From assembly GCF_015477775.1 (NCBI RefSeq), contig NZ_JADLQO010000003.1:124001-188000 (forward strand): a DNA stretch of 64,000 bases, given 5' to 3'. Under the pieces are notes generated by a model. It ran no database searches, was not told the DNA's origin, and saw only the letters and a program-made list of their open reading frames with translations. Position 1 is the first letter of the stretch. Every line of letters starts with the position of its first letter. The position numbers and the translations under genes are program-made. The DNA comes from Nocardia abscessus (GTDB lineage Bacteria > Actinomycetota > Actinomycetes > Mycobacteriales > Mycobacteriaceae). Below are positions 45,789 to 55,800 of this stretch, in pieces.

Positions 45789-46109
45789 GTGGCGACTAAT
45801 GGAGTTCGTGCTCTGACAGCGCTGGCGGACCCGACTCGCCGCGCGATCTTCGAGGCGTTGCCGCAGGCCGCGCGCTCGGTCGGCGAGCTCGCCGAAGAAG
45901 TAGGCGTGAGCAGCTCGGCGGTCTCTCAGCATCTGCGGGTGCTGCGCGAGGCGCGGCTGGTCATGATGCACCCGGAAGGCAACCGCAGGCTGTACTCCTT
46001 GGACCCGCGCGGCCTCGCCGATGCCCGCGACTACCTCGAGCAGTTCTGGCCGAGTGCGATCGCCGCGTACTCCGCGGCGCTGCGGACCGCCGCGACGGCG
46101 AGCGCGTGA
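45789..46109 (+). CDS. ArsR-family transcriptional regulator
   Basis: A 106-residue winged-helix protein: LTALADPTRRAIFEAL, recognition helix VSSSAVSQHLRVLREARLVM and wing HPEGNRRLYSLDP. No metal-binding ELCVCDL motif is present, so it is probably one of the non-metal ArsR members. The GTG start at 45789 is used. Upstream, CAGTTGA is repeated directly 19 bp apart (45750 and 45769) and may be part of its site. It faces away from the M23 gene. Confidence 0.85.
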   Translation: MATNGVRALTALADPTRRAIFEALPQAARSVGELAEEVGVSSSAVSQHLRVLREARLVMMHPEGNRRLYSLDPRGLADARDYLEQFWPSAIAAYSAALRTAATASA

Positions 46110-46164
46110 CTCGGGGGACAGCGCCCGCGTGACCGTCGTCCTTGGGTGGCGTCGGTAGACGGCG

Positions 46165-47151
46165 TCAGCCGACGCGCCGATACGCCGTCTTGCGTCGGTC
46201 GGCGCCTGTGCCGGGCCAGTTGCGTTTGCTCAGCTGTTTGTCGACGGCATTGATCACCTCGGTGACGCCGATCTGCAAGAGGCCGGGGTCGGGGGTGTCG
46301 GCGTCCGGGTCGCCGACCTGGCCGGCCCACAGCACGGCGTGCCGGCCCAGGAGGTGCGAGGGCGGACCGGCCCACCGTGGCGGCGTGGGACCGAACAGCA
46401 GGACGGTGCGGGTGCCGAAGGCGGTGGCCAGGTGTGCGACGCCGGTGTCCCCGCAGATCACCAGGGCGGCCTCGGCGACGGTGGCGGCCAGATCGATGAG
46501 GTTCTGCTCCCCGGCGAGTACTCGGCCCACGGGTAGACCCGCCCGTGCGGCGATGCCCAGCGCGAGTTCGCGTTCGTTCTCGTCGCCGGTGAGGACCACT
46601 TCCCGGCCGAGTACCAGCAGGTGCCGGACGACGGCGGCGAAACGGTCCGGTGGCCAGCGGCGGGCCGGCGCGCCCGCGCCGATATGGACGACCACGCAAT
46701 CGCGCCTGCTGGTCGTCGACACCGGCGGCACCAGTCCGAGGTTGCGGCGATCCGCTCCGATTCCGTCGTATTCCAGCAGATGGCACCAGCGGTCCACCTC
46801 GTGCATGTCCGGGTCCCACTCGGGGCCGGACAGCTCGGGGAAGGCGGCATTGCGAAAGGTGAGGATGCGGCCGGGTTCGATTTTGGCCAGCGTGACGATG
46901 CTTTCGGCGCTAGCGCCGTGCAGGTTGACCGCCAATTCGGGTGGGGGTGCGTCCCAGCGGAGACTGCTGGGCTCGGCGGTCGGCGCCAGGGCGTCGACCG
47001 ACGCGATCAGATCGACGATCGGCTTGAGCCGCTGCGGGGCCGCCAGGACGAGGCGGTCGCGCGGTTTGGCCCGGCGCAGCGCACGTAAAGCCGGGACCGC
47101 GGTGAGTAGATCACCCAGCCCACGCGCCTGCAACACGAGCAGAACCGCCAC
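46165..47151 (-). CDS. family 9 glycosyltransferase
   Basis: A 328-residue GT-B enzyme of the heptosyltransferase-like family 9. The opening LLVLQARGLGDLLTAVPALR is the N-terminal nucleotide-fold loop. The second half has VVVHIGAGAPARRWPPDRFA and the donor-site region VICGDTGVAHLATAFGTRTV followed by LLFGPTPPRW. In Gram-positive actinobacteria, members of this family decorate cell-wall polymers or metabolites; the acceptor is unknown. A GTG start preceded by GGAGAAGAGG is used. It stands alone. Confidence 0.88.
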   Translation of the reverse strand: MAVLLVLQARGLGDLLTAVPALRALRRAKPRDRLVLAAPQRLKPIVDLIASVDALAPTAEPSSLRWDAPPPELAVNLHGASAESIVTLAKIEPGRILTFRNAAFPELSGPEWDPDMHEVDRWCHLLEYDGIGADRRNLGLVPPVSTTSRRDCVVVHIGAGAPARRWPPDRFAAVVRHLLVLGREVVLTGDENERELALGIAARAGLPVGRVLAGEQNLIDLAATVAEAALVICGDTGVAHLATAFGTRTVLLFGPTPPRWAGPPSHLLGRHAVLWAGQVGDPDADTPDPGLLQIGVTEVINAVDKQLSKRNWPGTGADRRKTAYRRVG

Positions 47152-47364
47152 CCTCTTCTCCTAGCCACCCGAGTCTCACCGAACCCCGACCCACCCGTTC
47201 ACCCCAGGGGCGCCAACGAAGAGTCACTTAGGAATAACTACCCGACCGCTCCGGCGGCGAAACGTGAACGCCGGGCAACGCTGCGGCACCGGCTGGGCAA
47301 GCGCGCTCGAATCGCACTGGCAAATGCGCAGTAAACGCCCGTTGGTGAGCTATAGCATCAACGA

Positions 47365-47955
47365 ATGACGACAAACAGCGTGCTAGAGGGCCCTCTGCAG
47401 TCTCTTGCCCGCAGGGCGTGGCAAACCATCCTGGTCACCGGCATCCTGGCGGTGATCCTCGGCATCCTGATCCTGGTCTGGCCCGACATCACCCTGCTGG
47501 CCGCGGGCATCATCTTCGGCGTCTACCTGGTGGTCACCGGCTTCCTCCAGTTGATGGCAGCCTTCGGCGCGCCGACCGGCACCGGTCTGCGGGTGCTGTC
47601 GTTCGTCATCGGTCTGCTGTCCATCGTGATCGGCGTCTTCTGCTTCCGTGACGAACTGGCCTCCATCCTGCTGCTCGGGCTCTGGATCGGAATCGGCTGG
47701 CTGTTCCGCGGGGTCGCGTTGCTGGTGGCCGCGCTCTCCGAACCGGGGATGCCGGGCCGTTGGTGGCAGGTGTTCTTCGGTGTCGTGACCGCGATCGCGG
47801 GCGTCGTGCTGATCATCTGGCCGGTGCGGTCGGTGGCCACACTGGCCGTCCTGGCAGGGGTGTGGCTGATCATCATCGGCCTCACGGAGATCGTCGTGGC
47901 GTTCGGAGTCCGCCGCGAGGCCGGAGCGGCGCGCACCGCACCCGCTGCCCCCTGA
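47365..47955 (+). CDS. HdeD-family (DUF308) membrane protein
   Basis: A 196-residue protein with six transmembrane helices in three hairpins, typical of HdeD/DUF308 (ITGILAVILGILILVWPDIT-like repeats; here VTGILAVILGILILVWPDIT, then GIFGVYLVV-type and VVLIIWPVRSVATLAVLAG). HdeD is linked to acid resistance in enterobacteria; in actinobacteria the role is unknown. TAGCAT at 47353-47358 is 6 nt before the ATG, so the transcript is probably leaderless. Confidence 0.88.
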   Translation: MTTNSVLEGPLQSLARRAWQTILVTGILAVILGILILVWPDITLLAAGIIFGVYLVVTGFLQLMAAFGAPTGTGLRVLSFVIGLLSIVIGVFCFRDELASILLLGLWIGIGWLFRGVALLVAALSEPGMPGRWWQVFFGVVTAIAGVVLIIWPVRSVATLAVLAGVWLIIIGLTEIVVAFGVRREAGAARTAPAAP

Positions 47956-48121
47956 TCACGAACCCGCGCGGTCGCGCGCCACGGCGCCGGCGCGCGCGGT
48001 GTCTCCGGGTGCCTGACCAGCACGGTTCCGTCTCGTTGGAACTCGTGACAGAATCACAGGCGCATTTTCACCAGACGTCGGCTTCGGGGTTGGTCGACAT
48101 CGAAAAGAACTGGAGGCACGA

Positions 48122-48427
48122 ATGATTCGTACTGCTGGGTTTGTCGGTGCGCTGGCCCTGGCAGGGGCCGCGGCCCTGCTGTCGGCGGGAACGGCGCAGG
48201 CCGCGGTCGGCATTCTGACGATCAACGGAGAACAGCGGGTGGATCCGGTGGGCTGCCTGAACACCGACGGAACCTTCTACACCACCTTCCAGATCACCGT
48301 CGTCAACAGCACCGATCGTGCCGTCACGCTGCACTCCGGGCGGGACTGCACCGGTTCCGTGATCGGTGAGCTGCCCGCGGAGAGGATCGGCTACCTGCCC
48401 AAGGGCGGCAGCGTTTCGGTCAGCTGA
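48122..48427 (+). CDS. small secreted protein, unknown function
   Basis: A 101-residue protein with a clear signal peptide (MIRTAGFVGALALAGAAALL, cut near AQA-AV). The mature part of about 72 residues has two cysteines (P-V-G-C-L-N and R-D-C-T-G-S), likely a disulfide, and a beta-rich pattern (FYTTFQITVVNSTDRAVTLH). GGAGG precedes the ATG. Resembles other short secreted Nocardia proteins; no function can be given. Confidence 0.75.
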   Translation: MIRTAGFVGALALAGAAALLSAGTAQAAVGILTINGEQRVDPVGCLNTDGTFYTTFQITVVNSTDRAVTLHSGRDCTGSVIGELPAERIGYLPKGGSVSVS

Positions 48428-48573
48428 CGCGAACGCCTGCCGCAGTAGGCGAAACCGGCCGGGCCGCGATCCGAGCAGGGCGTCGACCATCGACGTCGCT
48501 GGGATCCGTTCCCGGCCGGAAACCGTTCTGCGTTGCGCTGATCCGGTGCCCCCGGATCAGCGCCACTCTCCGC

Positions 48574-48756
48574 TCAACGTGTGCGCGGCCAATCGCCGGG
48601 CCTCGACACCGCGGACTCCACGGCCCCCGGCGCCGGGATCGACGCCGCGACGGCCGCGCGGCGACGGCCGCGCGGATCCCACACCATCGCTGTCGCCGCG
48701 CCGCCCAACAAGACGACCACGATCATCGCCACAACGCACCAAACCAACACCGCCAT
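48574..48756 (-). CDS. small single-pass membrane protein
   Basis: A 60-residue protein: one N-terminal transmembrane helix (MAVLVWCVVAMIVVVLLGGA) and a basic, Pro/Ala-rich tail. The ATG at 48756-48754 has a good GGGAGG ribosome-binding site, which is why I accept it despite its size and lack of relatives I know. Confidence 0.5.
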   Translation of the reverse strand: MAVLVWCVVAMIVVVLLGGAATAMVWDPRGRRRAAVAASIPAPGAVESAVSRPGDWPRTR

Positions 48757-49170
48757 TGCCTCCCTGGCTTCCCCCATCCGGCTGACAGACTGCGTTGGCT
48801 TACCAAGGCGGACAGTTGTTTTCGATTCGCGCACAGTATTCCCCTGGTTGGTGGCACGCGCGAGTCGGCGGCGCGGCGCTCACCACCCCGAGCGTCGGAC
48901 GAAGCTCGCCGCGGATCCCGGCGCGGTCGGCGCACCAGCCCGAACGCGCATTCTTCCCGTGAGACGGCTCCCGGCGCAGTCGCCGGAGGAGACCGAGATC
49001 ACGGACACGCCACTGCCGGTTGCCGGACCGGCCGACTCGCTCGTTCCTGCCGACATGCGCGTTCGCTCGGTGCGCGCCGAGGCGCTCAGCTGCCTGTTTG
49101 CCCCCTCTCGGCCGGGGTAGCACGTGGGGACGAAGGTCACCACGGAACACCGGAAAGGGCTGGCGCGGCG
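48757..49170. other. 414-bp gap with no gene seen
   Basis: No reading frame here has both a credible start and composition. A short inverted stretch around the DUF4383 start (AAAGG before the ATG at 49171) is the only signal I can point to. Confidence 0.5.
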
Positions 49171-49656
49171 ATGTCTACTTCCACACCAGGTGCGGTGAAA
49201 GATCGGCGATCCCCGCTCCAAGTCGCCGCCATGGCGGTAGGGGCGGTCTTCCTCCTTGTCGGGATCCTCGGGTTCATCCCCGGGATCACCACTGACTACA
49301 GCGAGCTGGAGTGGGCAGGACACCACTCCCAAGCCCAATTGCTGGGTCTGTTCAACGTATCCGTGCTGCACAATGTGGTGCACCTGGCTTTCGGCGTCGC
49401 CGGTGTGCTGGCCGCGCGGACCGCCGCGGCGGCACGGGCCTACCTGATCGGCGGCGGTGTCATCTATCTCGTCCTGTGGCTGTACGGGCTGATCGTGGAT
49501 CCGCACAGCGACGCCAACTTCGTGCCGCTCGACACCGCCGACAACTGGCTGCACTTCGCCCTCGGTGCAGGCATGATCGCGCTCGGGTCGCTCTTGGCAC
49601 GGCGGCCGGCGACCCAAGCGCCCGGAGCGGGCAGGCAGACCGGGATTCTGGAATAG
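49171..49656 (+). CDS. DUF4383 membrane protein
   Basis: A 161-residue protein with four transmembrane helices. The DUF4383 marks are visible: AAMAVGAVFLLVGILGFIPG, then the polar loop and LLGLFNVSVLHNVVHLAFGV, and NWLHFALGAGMIALGSLL. The function of the family is not known; it is widespread in actinobacteria. The gene stands alone. Confidence 0.88.
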   Translation: MSTSTPGAVKDRRSPLQVAAMAVGAVFLLVGILGFIPGITTDYSELEWAGHHSQAQLLGLFNVSVLHNVVHLAFGVAGVLAARTAAAARAYLIGGGVIYLVLWLYGLIVDPHSDANFVPLDTADNWLHFALGAGMIALGSLLARRPATQAPGAGRQTGILE

Positions 49657-50290
49657 CGCGACGCTGACGCCTCGGGCGGTCTCGGAGCCGCATGGCTTCA
49701 GAGCGGCGTAGACCGCCTCGATCAGATCGTATTCGTGTGCTCGGCGATCTCGGCCCGAGGGTGGTGGCGCAGGTTCGGAACGAACGTGATCGCTACGTCT
49801 CGGGCGAGGTCGCCGAGCGCGATCGAGCCGCCGAAGGCGGTGGCTCGAGGCGCCCTGCGGGGGAGAGGGATCAGCGCACACATTGTCTTACGTAGATATG
49901 CGCATCTACGGATATAACGGCGGCATCCAGCCGAAAGCGTCGGGGAAGCGTGCGGCATGTAGCCGGGGGTGCGGGCGCTTCCATCCAACCGTCGAGAGTA
50001 ACGCTCCAGCAACACCGACGGGACCGAGAGTGCTTCCGATGTTGCTGCCACCCAGTGGATCTCGCGGATATCGGCGGCCCGGCGGCGCTGGGTGAACGGC
50101 GGTACCCTTGGCTTGATCGTCGGGCGCGGAGTCGGGCGCGTGAATCGCCGCACATGTTGACATCGACTGCTGTTGACAACATATGATGTCAATACTTTGT
50201 GAGCCTCGGCTCGCCGCGTCGACACCGTGGCAGCGGGAGGCGGGCAGGCACTCCACCACTTCAGCGACGATCGCGGCAAGGGAGCTACCG
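49657..50290. promoter_or_regulatory. 634-bp gap with palindrome and TTGACA/TGTCAA repeats
   Basis: No gene is supported. Two signals stand out. CGTAGAT-ATGCGC-ATCTACG at 49891-49910 is an inverted repeat with 7-bp arms. TTGACA occurs at 50157-50162 and 50173-50178, with TGTCAA at 50187-50192 in an AT-rich patch that also holds TATGAT (50182-50187). The latter group may be a promoter and operator for the resolvase-like gene at 50291. Confidence 0.45.
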
Positions 50291-50617
50291 ATGAGGGCCA
50301 AACCACCCGCGCTGGGATACCTCCGCAAGGACATCTCAGGTGTGTCCCAGGACTGGGACGAAGCGCAGATGCGGAGTTTGGCCAAACGCCTGGGTTACGA
50401 GTTGTGCAAAACCGTGACCTTCGGCGCCGGTACCGACACGCCGGTGGATCGCCTGATCGACGCCGCACGGAAGTTCGGTGTCGACGCGGTCATCGCCCCG
50501 GGTCTGCATCACTTCGGCAATACCGTGCCCGGCGAACTCGTGGAGGTCTGCGACCTGATCACGGTCACGCCGCAGCAGACCTACTCCCGCTCGGCACTCT
50601 CTCGGATCTGGGCGTAG
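50291..50617 (+). CDS. resolvase-like minimal protein lacking catalytic residues
   Basis: A 108-residue protein recalling the N-terminal catalytic fold of serine recombinases: LGYLRKDISGVSQDWDEAQM, RLGYELCKTVTF, then a shortened region and FGVDAVIAPGLHHFGNT where recombinases have ...D.VVV..LDRLGR. The catalytic Ser is shifted and the catalytic Arg of LDRLGR is missing, so recombinase activity is unlikely. There is no DNA-binding C-terminal domain. GGGAG precedes the ATG. The protein may be a domesticated fold or regulator. It sits directly before two decayed genes. Confidence 0.6.
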   Translation: MRAKPPALGYLRKDISGVSQDWDEAQMRSLAKRLGYELCKTVTFGAGTDTPVDRLIDAARKFGVDAVIAPGLHHFGNTVPGELVEVCDLITVTPQQTYSRSALSRIWA

Positions 50618-50715
50618 TACGTCCCCGGCAAGCTCGGTGAAGCGCGACTTTCCGTCAGCGCAGGAGCTTCGTCAGAACGTCTCGCGCACCGGCCATTCGG
50701 CTACGATCGGGCCCC

Positions 50716-52096
50716 GTGGCTGACACTGTGGTGTGGCCGGGGCGGCCGTCCCTCGAGGATGTCGAGGCCGGGAAGCGTGCGAGTCGTAGGGACCGGGTGC
50801 GTCTGGCGCTGGCCGCCGCGGCGTGGTCCCATATCCGGCCGCAAGCCGGGCCGCGCGGCGATTCGATAGCTGCCCGCTCGGCCCGGGTCCCGGTACTGGC
50901 GGTGGTCGCGGCGGCGATCGTGGTCTTTCCGGTCGGATCCTTCGTCAAAGCCGCAGTGGCGCAATACCCTTCGTATTCGCTCGCGAAATCCAACCTGTCG
51001 ACCGCGCTTTCGGACGGCTGCGGTTTGGCCGACGACGTGCTCGTGGAGACGGACCCGAATTCCTCGATGCTGCAGCCGGTTTCCGGTGACATCGGCACAG
51101 CGCTGGCAGGCGACGAGTCCGCCGGGTTCAGCCCGAGCGGTGTGGCGCCGGTCCTCACCTCCGACGAGGTCGAATCCACGACCGGTCGGGCGAATTTCCG
51201 ACGACCGGGACGAACTGCGCGACGCCGCCCAGTCGGCCGGGTCGGCATCGGAAACCTCGAGCGGTAGCGGAATCAACGGCAGCAGCGTCGCCCTGCCCTT
51301 CGGCCTCGATCCGGCCACGACGCCCGTGCTCGGCAGCTACCGCGAAGGCCCACAGGCACCGGCTTCCCTGACCACCGGGTGGTACCGGCTGCCTGCCGCC
51401 GTCAGCGGTAGTCGCGGCCGGATCGTCGCCATCGCCGTAGCCGGTCGGATCCGTTCCGTCGACTCCGACGGAATCGCGCACCCGGGGCAGAACCTCGAAC
51501 TCGAGTACGGACGTACCGAATCCGATGATCGCGTCACCCCCATGGGCCGCTTGCTCCCGATCGACATCGGCCCGTCTCCCATGTGGCGCAACTTGCGCGT
51601 GCCGCTCGACCACTTCCCCGCCGAGGCCGACGTCGTCCGGATCGTCGCCGATGACAAGGCCCTCGGCAAAGATCAGTGGCTCGCCGTGACACCACCCCGA
51701 GTCCCGAAGACCAGAACGCTGAACACCGTCGTCGGCTCGGCCACCCCCGTACTCCTCGACTGGGCGGTCGGGCTGCATTTTCCCTGCCAGAAGCATCTGC
51801 CCACCCGTGCCGGGGTCGCCGACCTCCCCGAATACCGAATTCTGCCCGACCGCAACGGTGCGACGATCACCAACCTCTGGCAAGGCCACGACGGCGGCGG
51901 TCCGCTCGGCTGGACTCAACTCCTGTTCACCGCCCGCAGCCTGCCGTCCTATTTGAACAACGACTGGGACCGTGACTGGGGCTCGATCGAACAGTTCATC
52001 CCCCACGACCCCGATGCCCGACCTGCCCGGGTCGGGGTCGAACCCGTCCAACGCTGGGGCACATGGACGCCAGGGCACATCATCACGTCGTATTAG
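50716..52096 (+). pseudogene. frameshifted C-terminal fragment of an Emb arabinosyltransferase
   Basis: The first frame (GTG at 50716) holds one hydrophobic helix and AVAQYPSYSLAKSNLSTALS, SDGCGLADDVLVETDPNSSM. The second frame, shifted by one base somewhere in about 51160-51240, continues with INGSSVALPFGLDPATTPVL, GWYRLPAAVSG, GPSPMWRNLRVPL, LLDWAVGLHFPCQ and NDWDRDWGSIEQF. Together these are the last membrane helix and the extracellular carbohydrate-binding C-terminal domain of EmbA/B/C, the arabinogalactan/lipoarabinomannan arabinosyltransferases. The roughly 600-700-residue GT-C membrane part with the catalytic Asp pair is absent upstream. The gene is thus truncated and frameshifted; a sequencing error could explain the shift but not the missing N-terminus. 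Confidence 0.85.
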
Positions 52097-52199
52097 GGTC
52101 ACGAGCGGCCGGAACGCTGGTCGGCGGTTGCCTTCGCGCCCTGCCGGACGCCGACGCGGATCGGTTCGTCGGAGCGCCGATCCGCCTGGCTGGGAGCGC

Positions 52200-52724
52200 T
52201 CAGCCGACGGCAACACCGGCGTCGGCGGCGATTCGGGTTGCGACTTGACGTGGCAGCAAACCCGTGGTGTCGATGACACGGGCTTCTTCGCTGTGCCAAG
52301 TGCGGGCCGCGTCGTAGTCGTCGAGGTGGTCCAGGCGCCATGGTGAGTTCGGCTTGCCGGGGTCGGTTTCGATGCGGCGGAGGAGTTCGTCGCGGTCGGC
52401 GTGCAGAACGAAGTGATGAAGCTGGATGTTTGCATTCTGGAGCCCGGCACGGATCTCCTGCCAGTACCGGTGGACGAGAACCGACTGGGGGACGATGAGG
52501 ACTCCACCGGCATAGTCGAGGATCTGTGTCGCTGCCGCGACGACCAGTCCGCGCCAAGGCTGCCAGTCCTGAAAGTCCCGGACCGTCTCGGAGGCGAGGA
52601 CGTGGCGGAGCATGATGCCGACCTACTCGGTGTCGAAGATCCGCGAGCCCGGCAGCAGCGCGGTCAATTCCCCTGCCGTCGTGGTCTTTCCGGCGCCGAA
52701 TGTCCCGTTCAGCCAGATGATCAT
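52200..52724 (-). pseudogene. TmrB-like ATP-binding protein interrupted by an in-frame TAG
   Basis: From ATG 52724 the frame reads MIIWLNGTFGAGKTTTAGEL (Walker A) and then ...LLPGSRIFDTE, a TAG stop at 52625-52623, and continues in the same frame VGIMLRHVLASETVRDFQDW, GGVLIVPQSVLVHRYWQEIR, LQLHHFVLHADRDELLRRIE-like sequence to 52200. This is the layout of TmrB, the tunicamycin-resistance ATP-binding family, where a Tyr or similar residue normally sits at the stop. Re-initiation at 52613 would lack the ATP site. The gene is therefore probably dead, or is read through. Confidence 0.8.
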
Positions 52725-52816
52725 GTCTCGAGCGTATCGAGCCGGGGTCGATGGCTCGACTACCGAGAGACTGCTTTGCGGCTGAGGTGATCGAGGCGTT
52801 CATCATCGTGGGCCGC

Positions 52817-55800
52817 TCAGTCGCCGACGTGCACGTGGGCGGCCCACCTAGTCGGCACGGCCGGATAGGTGTTCCGCATACGGCGCAACGTTTCCGTGAG
52901 CGCGGTGGCCGCCTCGGCGGTGTCGGCAGGCTGGGTGCCGTGCGCGGTGAGCGCCGCGTAGACCGCCTCGGCCGTCTCGGTGCTGTCCGCGGTGTGCCAC
53001 AGCGTGCCGATGACGCCGCGGAAGCCCGCGAGGTGGAACGCCGACGCCAGGTTCAGCGGCTCGTCCAGCAGTGCTGGGTCGGGGCTCGCGGTGTCGCATG
53101 CGGACAGGAACGCGAGCTGTGCCTGCGTGGTGCGCAGGTCGTGGATGAACGAGGGCACGAACATCCCGTCGTTGAGCACCAGTCCGCCCTGGTCGGGGTG
53201 CTCGGCCGAGCTGACCGCACGGGCGTGGCAGGCGAAGTGGGCGATCGTGTGCTCGTGCAGACCCTGCTCGATGGCCTCCGGGTCGGCGGCGGAGTCGATG
53301 AGTACGGTGGAGCCGGGCAGCAGCCCGGCTACCGCTTCGGCCTCGGCGCGGGCGCTCGGCAGCACGGGCACACCTTTCCGCTCCCCGACACCGACAACGA
53401 GCGCGGTGGGGCGGGTGCGGTGCGGGCGAGGCGTGGTCACCGTGTCGGCGAGCGCGGTCAGCGACGGTGTGTACGAGGAGACGACCCGGTCGAAGACGGT
53501 CTGCCCCACACCGTCACGGTGTCTTCCCGCCGCGTGCAGTGGCAGCTGGGCTGTGATTCCGATCGGGCACCACCACAGCCGCGACGTCGTGACCCGATCC
53601 AGTACCGGGCCGGCCGTGGTGTCCCACAGCCATTCCAGCACGGCGTGCATGTCCCGCTGGGCCTGCTCGCGCCGGTCGAACGAGCACGCCGGATCCTTCA
53701 CATCGGCCAGTGCCGCCCGCAGCCGCCTGACCTGGGCGCGGGCTGCCGTCGCGGTCATCTGCCGCAACGGCACCGCCTCGACGGGTTGGGAGTAGTCGGC
53801 GGGAACCACGAGCGCGGTGCCCGCGGCGCTGACGACCACCGCCGCGTGCCCGGCTATGCGCGTGCGCAGGACTTCGAGGTTCGGCGGCGCCAGCAGATCC
53901 TCGAACCCCGGCACTGCCCGAGCCTCGGCGAGCAGCCGGTCCCGCCGCGCCGCGAGCTGCCGGATCTGTTCGACGGCTTGTGGTCTCGGGTCCCGGTCTC
54001 GGGTGGAGGTCCGGCCGCCGAACTCCACCTCGATGTGGAACGTCAGGTCGGAGCGCGCGTCGGCATCGGTCAGCGTGTGCTCGACCTCGCTGAGTTCCTC
54101 GGCCAGCTGCGGCTGTGCCCGGCGCAGTCGTGCCCAGCCGCGGCGGATACCCCACGCGTCGCCGAACAACAGGCCGCGGCACTGTTCGACCATTTCCAGT
54201 GCCCGAACGAGCTGGTCCGACCGCACGCCCGCGTCGACCACTCGGTCGGCGAGGCCGTCCAGCTGTCGCACGGCCGCCAGTCTGCGAGACCGCGACAGCG
54301 CCCGGCTGACGGTCGCGGGGATGGCGGCGATTACGCGTTCCTGCGTGTCCAGCCATACCGCCGGGTCCGTCTCGGCGTGCATCGCGGCCTGGGCCTGTTC
54401 GCAGATCATCCGGTGCTGCGCGCTGGTGGCCGGATGCGCGGCCACTGCCCGGTAGTGGGTGATCGCGAGCCTGCGCAGCTGGTCGGCACGCGCCCCGCCG
54501 AACATGGCGAGTTCACGAGCCGAGCGCGCTAGTGCGATCGCCCGCAACGGCCACCAGTGATGCTCCCGCGGCGTTCGACCGACGGCTCTCTGCGCGAGTT
54601 CGAGCGAGTCGTCCAGCGCGTCGAGGTCGCCGCATTGCCGGTACCGGCGATAGAGCAAGTCGGCGATGGTGCTTTCGATCCGCGGAACGTCGGGGTGATC
54701 GAGACCCAGCAACGCTAGTGCGGCTCGGTAGGCGCGTTCGGCCTCGCGAAACGGTCCGGTGTCCGTGACGTTCGTGGCAACCGCCTGGGTCTGCACGGCG
54801 GCGGCGTAGTTGTAGAGCATGCCGATCCGGCGCACGTCCTCCGCTGGGATAGTGGCCACGGCGGCCGCGCCCGCGTCGACAGCTTTGACGAACATGTCGT
54901 GGTCGCCGGCCCGAGCTGCCTCGCGGGCTGCCCGGGACAGCGTCGACCAGCGCAACGGGAGTTCCGAGTCGCCGGGCGGGGTCAGCGCGACGGCCTCCTC
55001 CGCGACGGTGACGGCCTCCTGCCCTGCCGCGGGGTTGCCGCCGAGTTCGAACTGCATGATCAGCGCGGACGCGAGCGTCGAGAGCCGCAGCGCGCGCCTG
55101 CCTCGGTCCTCGGTCGGTATGTCCAGAGCGGCGCGGGCGGCGTCGACCGCCTGCTTCGCCTCGTCGGGGGAGCCGGTCTGCATGGCCGCGGTCGTCGCGG
55201 AGTTGGCGAGCGCATGCAGCAGCGCCGCCCGGTGTGCGTCGTCCGGTGCCGTGGTGAGCAGCGCTTCGGTCACCGTGTCATAGGCGAGCGTGATCGCCTC
55301 GGTGTCCCCGCCGATCTCCCAGAGGTCGTTGTGCGCGTCGTAGAGGTCCAGTAGCGCGTCCAGCCTGCCATCGTGGTCCAGTGGTAGCCCGATGGCGAGC
55401 ACCCACGCCTGGTCACGTCGCTGCTCGAGCACCTCGGCCGTGACCGCCTGCTGCCGCAGGCTCCCGACCAGGTTGTACTGTGCCCGCAGAGCATCGGGAT
55501 CGCGATGGCACGTCAGCAGGAACCGCGCTGTTTCCGGACCGATCCGGCCGCTGACCTCCTGCTCGAGCTGCCCGAGCGCGGGCACCGTGGCCGTGTTGCC
55601 GAAGTCACGCTTCAGCGCGTCGGCGAGGTCACGGCAGGTGACCAGCGCGCCTGCCAGGTGGATGGGCGTCCCGGTGGCGGTGTAGAGATCGGACTGGTAC
55701 TGGGCGAGCTCGAGGGCGACATCGCGCCACACCGGGCGTTCCCGCAGCGCCAGCTGGGCAGCGGCCCGGTAGTCGGCGAGGATCTGCCCCGGCCGCCTGC

